Source: Pictodentalium vernedei
Lineage: Eukaryota > Mollusca > Scaphopoda > Dentaliida > Dentaliidae
Length of the DNA: 64,000 bases
Direction of reading: 5' to 3'
Assembly: GCA_031216915.1 (NCBI GenBank)
Contig: CM062297.1
Location: 535,268,971-535,332,970, forward strand
The notes below the pieces were generated by a model, which had not been told where the DNA came from, searched no databases, and was given only the letters and a program-made list of their open reading frames with translations. Shown in pieces: positions 21,025 through 32,700 of the stretch; position 1 is the stretch's first letter, and each line of letters starts with the position of its first letter. Position numbers and translations under genes: made by a program.

Positions 21025-21782
21025 TGTAAAGTAAATACAGCGACCCTCCTTAAAATCCGTGCTGTATCGGTAAATCAACCTACTTTTGAATGGGATAGTC
21101 TGACGCTTGCTATTAGTGGACTCGTCGGGCAGTATATAAACAGTGGAGAGAGATTTCTCTTGGTCCGAGGGTCAAAAGGGGCTTGTTCCCAATACTGTCC
21201 CTGCGCGACTTCGGCACGTTAAACCATTCCCATTCTTTTTCTCTTGGTCTCTTGATCGATCCTTAGGTCGAGATCGTTCTATTTATAGAACGCTGGTGCG
21301 ATTGCACATTGGGTAAGTTGAATGTGGTGGCCTGAATCAAGCCATATACACTTTCAGCTTGCTATCTTATATCGTTTTGTTCTGCCCGGACAAATAGTCT
21401 CGCCATACTGTGTTGGCTTGACAAGCATGTAGACGGGACGGCTGGTTAGTCATTTCGGTATTAACGTCCGTCCACCATTCCAAGCCTGTCCATAGAAGTA
21501 GGTTCAGGTAGATACGTAAGCCTGCATGAGGTGAGCGTAATACTCGGTAGGTTGGTTTGCCAGTACATAGTGGACAGACTTTAGTTTCATTTATTTTGTC
21601 GCTCATATGTTTTTTTTTGAGTAATTGTTTCACTGAAAGGAAATTCAGTGCATTGGTTGTGTCAGTTGCGATTGCAACACACTTATCAGATCGTTCGTTA
21701 TCTTTTTTGGTTGGACATATATTTACAACTCTGAATCCCTGGTTAGCCAGGCACGGACCGCAGTCAGGCCTTGCACGTTACA
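21025..21782 (+). repeat. 3' LTR
   Basis: 758 bases, starting TGTAA and ending TTACA, which are short inverted ends. It has the same TATATAAA box as the 5' copy. Relative to the 5' LTR it contains about 85 extra bases (21164-21248) bounded by the direct repeat TTTCTCTTGGTC. Confidence 0.92.
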
Positions 21783-23134
21783 TCAACCAAAGTTATTAAG
21801 TTACAGTAAAATCACCCCAACCCTCCCCCCCAAAAAACCCAACAAAAAACTACATGTAGAGTGTGGAAGAAGAATTAGGTTTGAGGCCTGGGGCCCCATA
21901 CGGCTCCCAGGGTCGATCGCTCTAAACTAAAGTGGGAAATTCATCCGGACATTCATTCAGAAATCAAGCATCACAACACCAAGTCACTTAATCAAGTTGC
22001 AACGAAACCACTTCATAGACACAGCCTGTAGGCTGTGTCGAAGGTTTTAACATCAAGGGCTAAGGAGGTCCCCACCGTTGACCAATTTAGACCAAAATAC
22101 ATGCGGGATGTTCTCATCTAGCCATCAGACCAAGTCATACTATCAAAATACAATGAAATTGATTCATGCATTCGACCTGTAGACTGTCCTAAAGGAATCT
22201 AGGTCATATGCCAGCACGTCCAAGTTACGATGAAATCCCTTCATAAATAGGACCTGTAAACTACCCCAGAGGAATTTAAGTCATGTGCTCGTGCGGCCAT
22301 CACGGGTTAACCGATTGCGACTGAAATTGGATCTTCTCATCTAGACATAAAACCGAATTATCCTACCAAGTTAAAATGAAATCCCTTCATAAATATAGGA
22401 CTCGTAGACATCGCTAAAGGAATCTAGGACACGTGCCCGTCCGGTGGTCACCATGGACCGACTCCGACCAAAATATGACAGTCTCATCTAGATATCATAC
22501 CGAGTCATCCCACCAAGTTACAACGAGATCCCTCCATAAAAACGACCTGTAGGCAGTGCTAAAGGAATCTAGGTCACGTGCCAAGTGGCGGTAACCGTAA
22601 AATAGGACAGTCTCATGCAGACATCATACCGAATCACCAAGTTACAATGAAATCGTTTCATAAATATGAACTGTAGACTGTGCTAAACAAATCTAGGTCA
22701 CGAGTCCGAGCGGCCGTCGGGATTAACCGATCACGACCAAAATAAGACGTTCTCGTCTAGACACCATATCATGTCATCCTACCAATTTACAACGAAATCC
22801 CTTCATAAATGCAACCTGCAGACTGTGCTAAAGGAATGTAGGTCATGTGCCCCTGCGGCTGTCACAGTTGACAGAACCCGACTAAAATATGACGTTTTCA
22901 TCTAGATAGTGTACGGAGTCATCCTACCAAGTTACAATGAGATGGTGATTGAGATCCCTTCATAAATATGATCTGCAGACTGTGCTAAAGGTTTTCGGGT
23001 GCCAAACCCACGTAGCTGCCACGGTTGACCGATCGTGACCGAAATTGCACGTTCTCATCAGACATTATCCAGAGTCATCCTACCAAGTTACAATGAAATA
23101 GACGTGACCTCAAACCAGAACGTGAAATTTGGTG
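21783..23134. repeat. Satellite-like array, unit about 145 bp (right block)
   Basis: The array resumes directly after the LTR with CAACCAAAGTTATTAAGTTACAG, which matches the array head at 11612 and not the mid-unit point where the left block stopped. Units recur near 22219, 22368, 22515, 22636, 22786, 22925 and 23083. They are more diverged than in the left block. Confidence 0.85.
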
Positions 23135-23465
23135 ATGATCGGGCAAGAACTACGGGGTGTAGCCTGTGTTGAAGAAAATGTGAACATACTGACAGTCTCA
23201 TTGACTTCCACACACGTGATGGCAATAGCTTATCTTGACCTCGTCAAGTAAAGCTAACAACATAGAACCCCGAAATGATCTCCAACATAGGGCTACACAG
23301 GCTACAAATGTCTCAGATTCGCTCTTAGAGCACTAAATTTTGCAAACTTTTCTCAGGGTAGTGCTAGACCGAACTGGGACCCTCCGGCCGTTGTCCCCTC
23401 CCACTTCATTGAAGGGAAGTGGGGGAGGGGACAACGACAGGAGGGTCCTAGTTAGGACTAGGGGA
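23135..23465. repeat. Array tail and foldback element
   Basis: 23135-23265 is present inverted at 14808-14930. 23345-23465 is a foldback whose arms hold GACCCTCCGG, CCCCTCCCACTTC and GAAGTGGGGGAGGGG. It is a second copy of the 13895-14045 element. Confidence 0.7.
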
Positions 23466-23819
23466 GGCCCCCGAAATTCAACACAACGGCCTTTCAAATA
23501 TCATCTTTGCCCCACCCCCTCTCCCCAAAAAGAATGGCCAGGGCACATGATAGGGGCCTGTACCACTGCAACACAAATATGAAGTTCAACCAATCACTTA
23601 TAACCATGTTGCATAATTTAGAGCACTTTTCAAAGTGGGCGTTGATTACTGGCTGCCAATTTACCAGTGAAACAAAGTGTTTACTGCAGTAAGCAAGCAC
23701 CTTTCCATTTCCCGGAGTTCACACAGGGGATAATGATAGCATATGAATGATAGTATATATACTAAAATGTATTGAAACCTAGGAATTGTTCAATTCCCAA
23801 CCCTCATACAGGCAAATAT

Positions 23820-25352
23820 ACACCCGGAACTTAATTAAGCACCCCTTAAATTGTTTCATGACAGTGAAGTTGCTGTTACTGATTATTATGTTTTAATGAT
23901 TGCTATGTCTTACAGTACATTTCATCCAGTGAAACATGATGTTTCTGGTTGATAGCGTACCCCAAACACATCCCCTCGTCCACGTGCTTCCCACGAATGT
24001 CACAAAAAACACTATCATCCACTTGCAATATCTGGGCATAAAACAAGACAATTTGTTTTATCAATAAATGTTGACATGGCAAGGAGACTGTCAGAAGCAC
24101 TAAGATGGCAAATCGTTGGCATGCATGCAACAGGCATGTCGTTCAAAGCTATCGGAAGGCAACTTGGCTATAATCATTCGGTCATCAGTAGACTTGTCCG
24201 AAAACATCAATAAACCAACGATGTTAAGGGCCGACCAAAACCTGGACAACCCCAAAAGACCTCTCCTCGGGAAGATCGGAGTCTGGCACGCCCCGTTATG
24301 CGTGTACCATTTGCTTCAAGTTGGATTTTGAAACGCTTTTGGCTCCCCAACGGGCGCTTGTGCAACAGAACTGTTCGAAACCGACTCAAAGCTCTGGGTA
24401 TGAGGTCCAGAAGGGTCATCAAGCGTCCAGCTCTGTCCGATCAGCATCAAAGACGACGTATGGAGTGGTGTATGGCACGACAACATTGGAATCTCAGGAC
24501 ATGGAAGAGAGTCTATTGGTCAGACGAGAGTAGGTTCTTGCTTCACGTCACAGATGGTCGTATGAGAGTGTGGAGGCATAGAAATACTGGGGATGCCTCT
24601 CTCATGATTGTAAATTTGATATGGTGACTGTACGTGGGAATCTCAATGGTCATCAGTTCATCCGGGACATTCTCAATCCGGTTGTCGTGCCTCAATCTGA
24701 CAACCACCCGTTGGCTACTCGCCCTGTATTCATGGACGACAATGCAAGACCACATCGTTCCCATGCTGTGAGAGCATTCCCTCATAACAACGCTATTACA
24801 ACACTACCTTGGCCTGCTATGAGCCCAGATATGAATCCCTTAGAACACATCTGGGACTCTCTTGGGCGCCGTGTGCAAGCAGGGGATCCGTCTGTACAGA
24901 ATTTGGATGACATGGAAGCTGTATTGCATGAGGAGTGGCAGCAGTTGCCTCCGGACCGTATCAGAAGGCTCACTGGTAGCATTAGGAGGGTTCAGGCTGT
25001 CATCCGGGCACGTGGATGATACACTCGCCACTGACTTCAGACACTGCTATTGTGTTCAGATCACAAGTTACATTTTTTGTCAGTAATTACAGGCATTGTT
25101 TCATCATGGCCCGTTCCAGCGCCATACTTGTCGAGAGAACATTTTTCAATCAAACACATTAATGACAGATATGTGTAATTAGCGCCATTAAAACACTGCA
25201 TGTTTTCATCATTGTGTTGTCTTTCATTTGTCAATAGACCATTCTTTCCGCAAACAGTCACTTTTGACCATCTGAAAGATAGCATGAAACAATGACAGTT
25301 TCTATTAACACCACTGCGAAAAAACGGGTGCTTAATTAAGTTCCAGGTGTGT
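23820..25352 (+). mobile_element. Tc1-like DNA transposon, inactive
   Basis: The ends are inverted: CACCCGGAACTTAATTAAGC at 23821 and its diverged complement GCTTAATTAAGTTCCAGGTG at 25330. TA dinucleotides lie outside both ends. The length (about 1.53 kb) fits Tc1. It encloses a broken DDE transposase on the plus strand. Confidence 0.9.
24076..25019 (+). pseudogene. Tc1-like DD34E transposase
   Basis: The start ATG at 24076 gives MARRLSEALRWQIVGMHATG, a helix-turn-helix DNA-binding region. The frame is stopped by a TAA at 24211. The catalytic region has VYWSDESRFLL (Asp 1), VFMDDNARPHRSH (Asp 2) and PDMNPLEHIWD (Glu), and its C-terminus is intact to 25019. A frameshift near 24620 separates Asp 1 from Asp 2. 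The length read through, about 310 codons, is slightly short of typical Tc1 transposases (about 340). The stop and frameshift make it non-functional. Confidence 0.9.
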
Positions 25353-27405
25353 ATATACTGAAACGCAGCGAATAAATGACGAAATTTATCTGTCGCAAGA
25401 TCGCTTTCGCACCGATGCGGCACCTCCTCTAACCTATAGCATGAGCCTCCCCATCTACTCGCAACGACCCACAGCCTTACACACCTTTCGGCTGGAATTG
25501 GCTGGAATGAATTTTTCGAGAAATCCCCCGATTTTTATTTAGATAGCCAGAACATTTATTCTCAGTTAATCTCTTCTCTTGAACTTGGCCGCTTAGATCT
25601 ATCTTAATTTAACACTCGCTTTAAAGTTCCTTTGAAAGACTCGCATTTTGGTATCTTTTGACTTTTCGGAGACAGGATAGATGCGTAATATGGGTGTGTG
25701 TCCAGAACATTTATGATGCACTGTATTCCACAATTAGATTTTAACTGGCTTTAACTTCCCAGATAATTATTACAGAAGAGAATATCGTCTCTCTCACTAT
25801 TGATCTGTTATCAGAAGCCCATATGGCGTTGAACACGTGCACCATAATGGACATTAAATTTCATACTTCATTTAGGAGCGTCTGAATTATTGCCGATCTG
25901 TTTTCGGGGTCCGCCACATACCTATCTTTAAGTTTTATGTTTAACCCATTCAGAAAGATTATAGAAAATATTTACACTTTTAGACAAGAAAATCGCAACT
26001 TTAAGCTATCACCTTGACATTATCTTTGTTTTTAAGGATTCAAACTAGTTTATGAAACTCAGATATTATGATGCAATACGTTGAAATTTTATCAAAATTC
26101 TGTTGACGCTATTTCAGATTGGAAATGGACGTTAAAATTGCATGTGGAACGTATTGAATTAAGGGCAACAACTCTTCTAATTTGTGACAAATAACTGGGA
26201 TAAAAATATGGAAACTGCTGCTGCAGTTAATTACTTCACTGCCTTCAAAAGCCTATAATGTCTATACTGCTGTAGGGGCATACTGCTGTGGGGTGGATGA
26301 TTGGAGCCTTGCCCCCTCCCAATCCTCACTCCCCCTAAAAACCTGAATTCTCTGACCTGCATGGGGCATCAACGGATGAAACTACTTGATATTCTTCTGA
26401 GCCTCCATATAGCGGCATATGGGGCACATTTTTGTCACAATTTCCCATCCGTGGACCTCCCCTGTGGAAATTTTAAAAAATATACCTCCAGACCGACCAA
26501 TGCAAGAGGGACACCACCTCGGTACCCTTCCTCAACATAAGACTTAGATATTCCTGCGGCATAAAAACTTGGACAACCAAAATATCGATGTGCCCCACCC
26601 CACTCCCCTAATATGAATGCCTAGCTATGCGCCTGCTGTACTGGCACTAGCTCTACCTCCATATTCTACTGCTCTTGCCTGTCTTTGACTCTCTTACCAA
26701 ACTGGAAGACTTGGAAAACTCTTTATAACAGTACAAAGGCCATTTGAGTGACGCATCATTGTATGTCCCAAGTGCCAATGGTTGTTTGGTGGAGGGAAGC
26801 ACATGCAATACCAAAACGACCACAGCACCTCCAGTAGGAACATTTTCAACTGGCTTGGAGTCTTAGACTGGACGTCTTACTTGTAGAGTGCTAAATTATT
26901 TTTAGTCATCAAAATTTGTTCTCATGTGTTTGCCTTCGTACAATTTATGGGAAAGTGACTATGGGCACTCTCCCATTAATTGCAACAAGGCAATTCCTTA
27001 CAGACTAAATAATTTCACTTCAAAGATGATATGAACCACATCTGCAGAATATGAAGACTTTAGCTTATAGTACCTGCACTTCCTAGTAAAGCCCAAATTT
27101 TAGCTTCTAACACCCAACCAGTTAAACAGCCATATCTACCCCTTCCTACTTTAACTCTTTTTGCAGACATTCTCCTTTCCTGATTTTCTTTCACCAATTC
27201 TAACAGGAAAATTACCATGGTCGTTTGGTCACATATCACTTTTTTTTAACATCCCTCTCTGTTCCCTCAAACCATTGAGAGAAAATAATATTTCATCTTT
27301 TATTCTGAAACTGAAATTGCAATAATACCAGAAGCTGATAGGGGCAACTCAAGTTTTGGGAAATTCACATTCTTTTTCGAGATGAAAAAATGTTATCATT
27401 TAATC
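25353..27405. other. No gene or clear repeat seen
   Basis: AT-rich, unique-looking sequence with only short random frames. An 80-codon frame at 26301 has no recognisable feature. This is presumably intergenic or intronic sequence. Confidence 0.5.
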
Positions 27406-27409
27406 TTCT

Positions 27410-27615
27410 AAATTCACCCTCTACACTGATGTCAAAAGAAAAATATTCAAGCCATAAATTTTCCCCATAATCTAGTAATTTAACCACTTCAGTCTTGTTT
27501 GACAGAGCTCAATAAGCTCTGTCAAACAAGACTGAGTTGGTTAAATTCCTAAATGCATTATGAGAAAAAAAGTTTAGGCTGAATATTTCGACAAGAGTGC
27601 AGAGAGGGTTAATTT
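27410..27615. repeat. Foldback element, family A
   Basis: A central near-perfect hairpin holds AGTCTTGTTTGACAGAGCTC and its complement. The outer ends CACCCTCTACACTGATGTCAAA and GACAAGAGTGCAGAGAGGGTTAA are imperfect inverted repeats. It is the same layout as 60795-60999. Confidence 0.75.
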
Positions 27616-27947
27616 AGCACTGAAGCAGAGTTCCCATACTTTTTAAGGATTTTCAAGGAAGAGATAAAATAAATACTTTCCAAGACTACTGGAAAATTCA
27701 TTAATAATCAAATGTACTGGGGTACAGTCACTACCAGCTATAAGATACTAAGACAGAAAAAAATGACAGAAAAAATGAGGGTGGAGTATTGGGGACAGTA
27801 TTCAACGACCCAAGCTAGAGTTTTTCATGTACTTCTTGTATTATGAAAGCTCACATGAAATAGGAGTAAAACTCCCAACAAAGGTTGTTGATTTGTGTCC
27901 CCCGTACTCGGTGAGTTGTGTTCTTTATTCGAACGATGATTATACTT

Positions 27948-28165
27948 GAATTTACCCTTTACTCAACAAAGACCATATCAAAATTTATTATTTTAATTTT
28001 AATTTTTTTCAAATTTAAAAAAAAAAAATCAACAAACCATTTCATGTGACCCCTCAATGGAACGAGCTCGACAAGCCATTCCAATGAGTGATCACATGAT
28101 ATGGATTTGTTGAAATTAAAAAAAAAATGCTTAATTTATAATTTACATTGGAGGATCTGTCGATT
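27948..28165. repeat. Foldback element, family B
   Basis: The central palindrome has arms AACAAACCATTTCATGTGACCCC and GTGATCACATGATATGGATTTGTT around a GAGCTC core. The start TTTACCCTTTACTCAAC resembles the ends of other B copies. Confidence 0.7.
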
Positions 28166-28324
28166 TGTTAGGTACTCCAAGCGTGGTGTATCTAGCATGT
28201 TTCTCAATGTCTATATTGTAGAGGGTAACATTGAATGCTCACAGCAATCATGATATAAAGGGGAATCTTGGTAAACTGAATTACCACTTTGCCTGTGAAA
28301 AATATTGAACTGACAGAAGTATTC

Positions 28325-28915
28325 AATTATCTCTTTTCCTAACATGAAAAGCAGATGGCACTTGCAAACAAAATTCTTTAATAACTAATATTTTTCATTT
28401 TTTGTCTCAAAAACGTAGGTTATGACCCCTCATTGGAACGAGCTCGGCGAGCTCGGTCCAAAGAGGGGTCATAACCTATGTTACCTATGTTTTTGAGACA
28501 AAAATGAAAATATAATGAAAATTAATTGGCGATTTTTGAGAATAGCGCTGGCTGGTTTTGGCCGTTACGGTGGATAAAGGATTAACAGGATATTGGTAAT
28601 TTTCGCCATATTCTAGGGATAAACTGAGCATTTGTTTTATTCTATCTTATTTGATAGAGCTCTGTCAAACAAGATATAATTGACCAAATGTTTACATTGG
28701 CTGTACTATAGCTGAATAGGTCTAAAAACTTGGAAGAATTTAGTGGTTATCAGAGTAAATCTCTGATTGATCAGAAGATTTTTTATTAACCCTGTTCCGA
28801 ATAGAAAAGGCAGAAGACACTTACAAAAACAATTCTTGAATACCTAACTTTTTAAAATGTTTTGTGTCAAAAACAAAGCTTATGACACCTCACTGGAATG
28901 AAATTGTTGAGAAAA
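28325..28915. repeat. Foldback elements, family C (two copies) and fragment of family D
   Basis: The first copy (28325-28550) has arms TCTCAAAAACGTAGGTTATG and CATAACCTATGTTTTTGAGA. Between 28600 and 28740 lies a D-like fragment with a GATAGAGCTCTGTC hairpin. A second, truncated C copy (28790-28915) begins TTAACCCTGTTCCGAA. Confidence 0.65.
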
Positions 28916-29286
28916 GAGATGGAAGTATCTCCTTGATGGCAATGACGTCGATTCTCCTGAAGTTGCAGTTCTTGTTGGGGACCTACCATGCTATCAGGTA
29001 GCCAATTTTCAGCTTCTTGCAATTACATGTGATTTCGGCATTTTCTGAACCTTGTCTCTTTATAATGTCAGAGGGTAAATGTTTTGCTGTGTTTTCAAAT
29101 CAAAAGAGTATCTTGCATCCCTTTTAACATTGCAGAAACTCCATCCAAAAATTTGGCTCGGGATCACCTGCTGTTTTCTCAAAACATATCGCAAAGAGGT
29201 GGTGGTAGTTCCTTGATGGCTATTACATCATATCTCCAGAAGTTTTTTCAACTCCTCGTTTGGAACCTCACATGCTATCAGATATA
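28915..29286. repeat. Two-copy direct repeat (about 285-bp spacing) that hosts the next element
   Basis: Copy 1 (from 28915) has CTCCTTGATGGCAATGACGT, then GGACCTACCATGCTATCAGG and TAGCCAATTTTCAGCTTC. Copy 2 (from 29200) has TTCCTTGATGGCTATTACAT, then GGAACCTCACATGCTATCAG and is cut at 29286. It resumes after 35244 with TAATACCAAATCAGCTTC. Confidence 0.7.
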
Positions 29287-29415
29287 GTCCAGGCGCAATA
29301 TGGTTTGACCCGGAAAAAATTGGGAACAAGCTGATTTTGGTGTCATTCGACGCGGAATTTATCTGGGGACAACATATCCAAAATCCGCAAAAATACGCGT
29401 TGGGGAAAATTTTTC
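29287..29415. repeat. Left terminal inverted repeat of the candidate element
   Basis: It pairs imperfectly with 35110-35244. The best-kept parts are the outer nine bases and AAAATCCGC. Confidence 0.55.
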
Positions 29416-29795
29416 ATGCAAGATGGCCGCAAGGAAGGGTTTCATAGAGAAAAAAAATCTTTAGTGGCATCAATTTCTCAATAGTCTTGATATTTTGTGT
29501 GAGATCTGGAGAAGTTTTGTTTGTCATTCGTACTTTAAGCACGAATGCCAATCCTATAAAGTGGAAAAATGAATGAGAAAATTCACAATTGTTAGGGAAA
29601 TGACCCCAAAATACCATTTTCTTCAATTTTCACACCCATACGAAGTTGAGTCTAAATAGAACAGAAAAAAACAGCTATAATCCTGCTTCCAATGTTTTTC
29701 ATAACTCCCGAGATGGCGAAGAATGATATCGAACAACTTTCTTCGCAATGATTAAATCCCGAGATGAGATCTGACCGAAATCATGCCCGTGTTCC

Positions 29796-32700
29796 TCAAG
29801 GCAGTCTGCTGTCTCCAGTTTCGTCTCCAGTCTCAACCGGCTCGGAGTTCAGGCATTTCTCCCCTCGACAGTCTCCACAAGCAGAGACACATTTGATTGC
29901 GTTCTTTCTACAAGAGCATATATTCGTTCCGCAGGGGTGTTTGGAGGTCATCTTGCACTTGCAACGTATAAATGTCAGGAGAGCTTCAGGCGCTGCATCC
30001 AGGTCAGTCATCACGGGTATCAACTCATTTTCGAGACTTTCCAGGTTCCATTTCTGAGGATCTGGGATATCAATATTCAATTGCTTCCATTCCACCGCTT
30101 GTAGGTGGACTCGTAGGTTGTGAAAGTATGCCGCGCGTTCAGTTGGAGGTAGTTCCTGAGGTTCGATCCCTGTCTTGCTGGAAGTGACCATTGTCATGAA
30201 CTTTGAGTATCTCAAGCCATTCAATGTGTCTGATTGCTTGCCAGAGTACAGTATTACAAACAGTTCAGCGCCGATTTTTCCAATTTCTGCTTGAGATACG
30301 GCGCTGTCGTGCATTGTTGCTGATATATTCTGAATCTCCCTTGACTTTTCTAACCTCTTGAGAAGCTGTGTTTTCCCATGGCCAAACGTTGCCGAAGTAA
30401 CATCACACCCACTCCATGCATGTATGAACAGGAGGTGTCGCATAGTTGTTTCTCCGATCTTCGCTATTATATCTGCGATCTTCCATGCCTCCCCACCTCT
30501 CTGTGACTTCCGTGCTTCTGATTGGAAATAAACATCAGCCGAAGTATGAATCCAGTGGTGAACGGATAGCACTAGTACATCAGTATCATCTGCGGCATTG
30601 ACAAGTGAATTCCCTTGAGATGAAAGTTTGATGGCACTTTCAACAATCAGGGTATCGGCATCGCCCGAACTGCAGTTAACAGAATGTCCACCCGCTCTCA
30701 GTAATGTGGACAGCAATCTTATGAACTGCATTTTGTTATTCTTGTTTGACAAGAACCGTTCCTGGTTCTTGTGTGTAGTCATGGTGTCTGTCAAACGGAT
30801 ATCGGCACACACGTTGACAGCTCTCCTTCTATGCTCATGACTCTTCGGGTTTGGTCGCTGTCCATAACCATCGAAGACGGCACAGCAATTCTGCCCATAT
30901 TTGTTGGCCACATATCCAACATACTGATGGGCTACTTCCGAGTAGGTAGCCTTCGCCTTCCATTTGACTCTGTGGAGGAGAGCCCCTCCGTCAAGCACGT
31001 ACACAGAATCAGATGGCGGCTTCGAAAGTGCTACTCGATCTGTTATTGCAGCTACTAGGTCTGCCTTGTTTGCTTTTCTGAGAAAGAAGTATTTGAAGAG
31101 GGCTGTTGGCATCACAAGTCAGTTCGTACTAGAACTGTGCCACGTCGCGCTCCCTCTGAGCAATAGCTATCAATCGAGTGAAGAGATGGGTCTATTGATA
31201 CCCTCTGGTTATCCAACTTCACCCCGGGGTTCAAATGGTCTAAAGAGCGAATTTGATCACTCCTTTTGATGGAGGCATCAGAAACAACAACATTGTCTAG
31301 TTTAGAGTGTATCTCCGCCCCTACCGACTCGGTATTGTCGCATTTAATATCATCACCCAAGGAAGCTGATAATCCAAAGGACAGGGAGCGCAATCTTTCA
31401 TTCTCTTCGAAAGGATCGTACAAGTCAACCCACTCTAGTATTTTCATCATGTCGGTGTTGTCTCGTTTACGACGAGAGAAGTGTCCATGTCTACATGTTT
31501 TTCACTGGTACTGAGTTTCATGTCAGTCAGCGTTGTCATAGCTTCGTGTATTTCAGCGCACCTATGCATGATGTAAATCCACTCCTGACGCACTGATTCG
31601 GTCACCCAACGATCTCGCGTTAGTCCACCTCGACTTTTAATTATGGAAACCATCAAAGAAGAACCTATCATAGAACCATGGATGTTTTTCGGGGAGCTCA
31701 AGCATCATTTCAACAACCTGCAACTCTTAGCGTAGTGTATATTCCTGTGGCAGCGAAGAGGTTCAACATATTACTGACATCAATAAGGTGGAGATTCCAA
31801 TCGCCAAGGCGTTCACCTCTGATGAACATTTTCAGTGTCTGGACATATTCTAGATATTTTATCCAAAGCTTAGCAGTGCGCGATTGTTCAGCCAGTTTGG
31901 CTTTGTACTCGTCGAGGCAAGTGTTTACCCTTACGAGAGCTGCTGAGTTTGCAACATCGGAAAGAGCTGTCGAGCTGTCCAGCACATTATCATACAACTC
32001 CTTGACACTATCTAAATCTTCCCTGTTGATAGATTCCTGTCCACTCCCGACGCTACATGATCTCCTTGGAGCGGCATCAGGTTCAGCCATTTCTAAGCTA
32101 GTAAGGGCATTTAACAGCTTGTTCGTTAGCGCAGCTTCGACCAGCAAATGCCCTCGCATTGCCCTTGACACTGCATTGCCGGTTAATATCGAACCCACTG
32201 CGAGGGGACCATAGACTTCCTGAAAGACCTCCTCCAGGCCAGATCCAACAATCATTGACCCGATACTCCCGAGAAAACCCATGATTGTTTGGAAACCACC
32301 TAACCGACAAACGATGTTCATCGATTGAGCAGTTATTATCTCAGTGGCCTTCAACCATAACGGCTGGTCAAATGTTACACACGGATAAGGGATGTTCATG
32401 CGTGCAGCTTGGTCCAAGATGAAGTTCAATGTAGAGAAAATGCATGTGCTATCTGATAGAGTAAGATCAATTATAGGGAGGAAGAGTACCTCTGATTTCA
32501 TTGGGTTCCGTGGACCCTCCATTGAATGAGCAAGTTGCATGAAGCCGGACCAATTGGGTACAGTGTTATCTTCTGCTTTTGAAAGCCACCCACACTGCCA
32601 TAGAATGTCAGTATTCAAGCTCGGTGGGAGGATATTGGGGGATTGCAGTTAGACTAATGGTTTGTACCTCAAACCACTGAGGCCTTATCTCTGTGACTCC

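Larger units (their letters stand above)
12796..21782 (+). mobile_element. Ty3/gypsy LTR retrotransposon with an extra zinc-finger ORF
   Basis: The order is 5' LTR (split), primer-binding site, gag with zinc knuckle, protease, reverse transcriptase, RNase H, integrase, C2H2 ORF and 3' LTR. Integrase after RNase H defines Ty3/gypsy. Pol is broken by several frameshifts and two TAG codons, and the RNase H/integrase junction is shortened, so the copy is not autonomous. Gag and the third ORF are intact. The element is bordered on both sides by blocks of the 145-bp repeat. Confidence 0.95.

Noticed and set aside
11625-23134. CRISPR-like array
   Set aside because: The repeats are about 145 bases, contiguous and without unique spacers, in a eukaryotic context. 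They are satellite-like.
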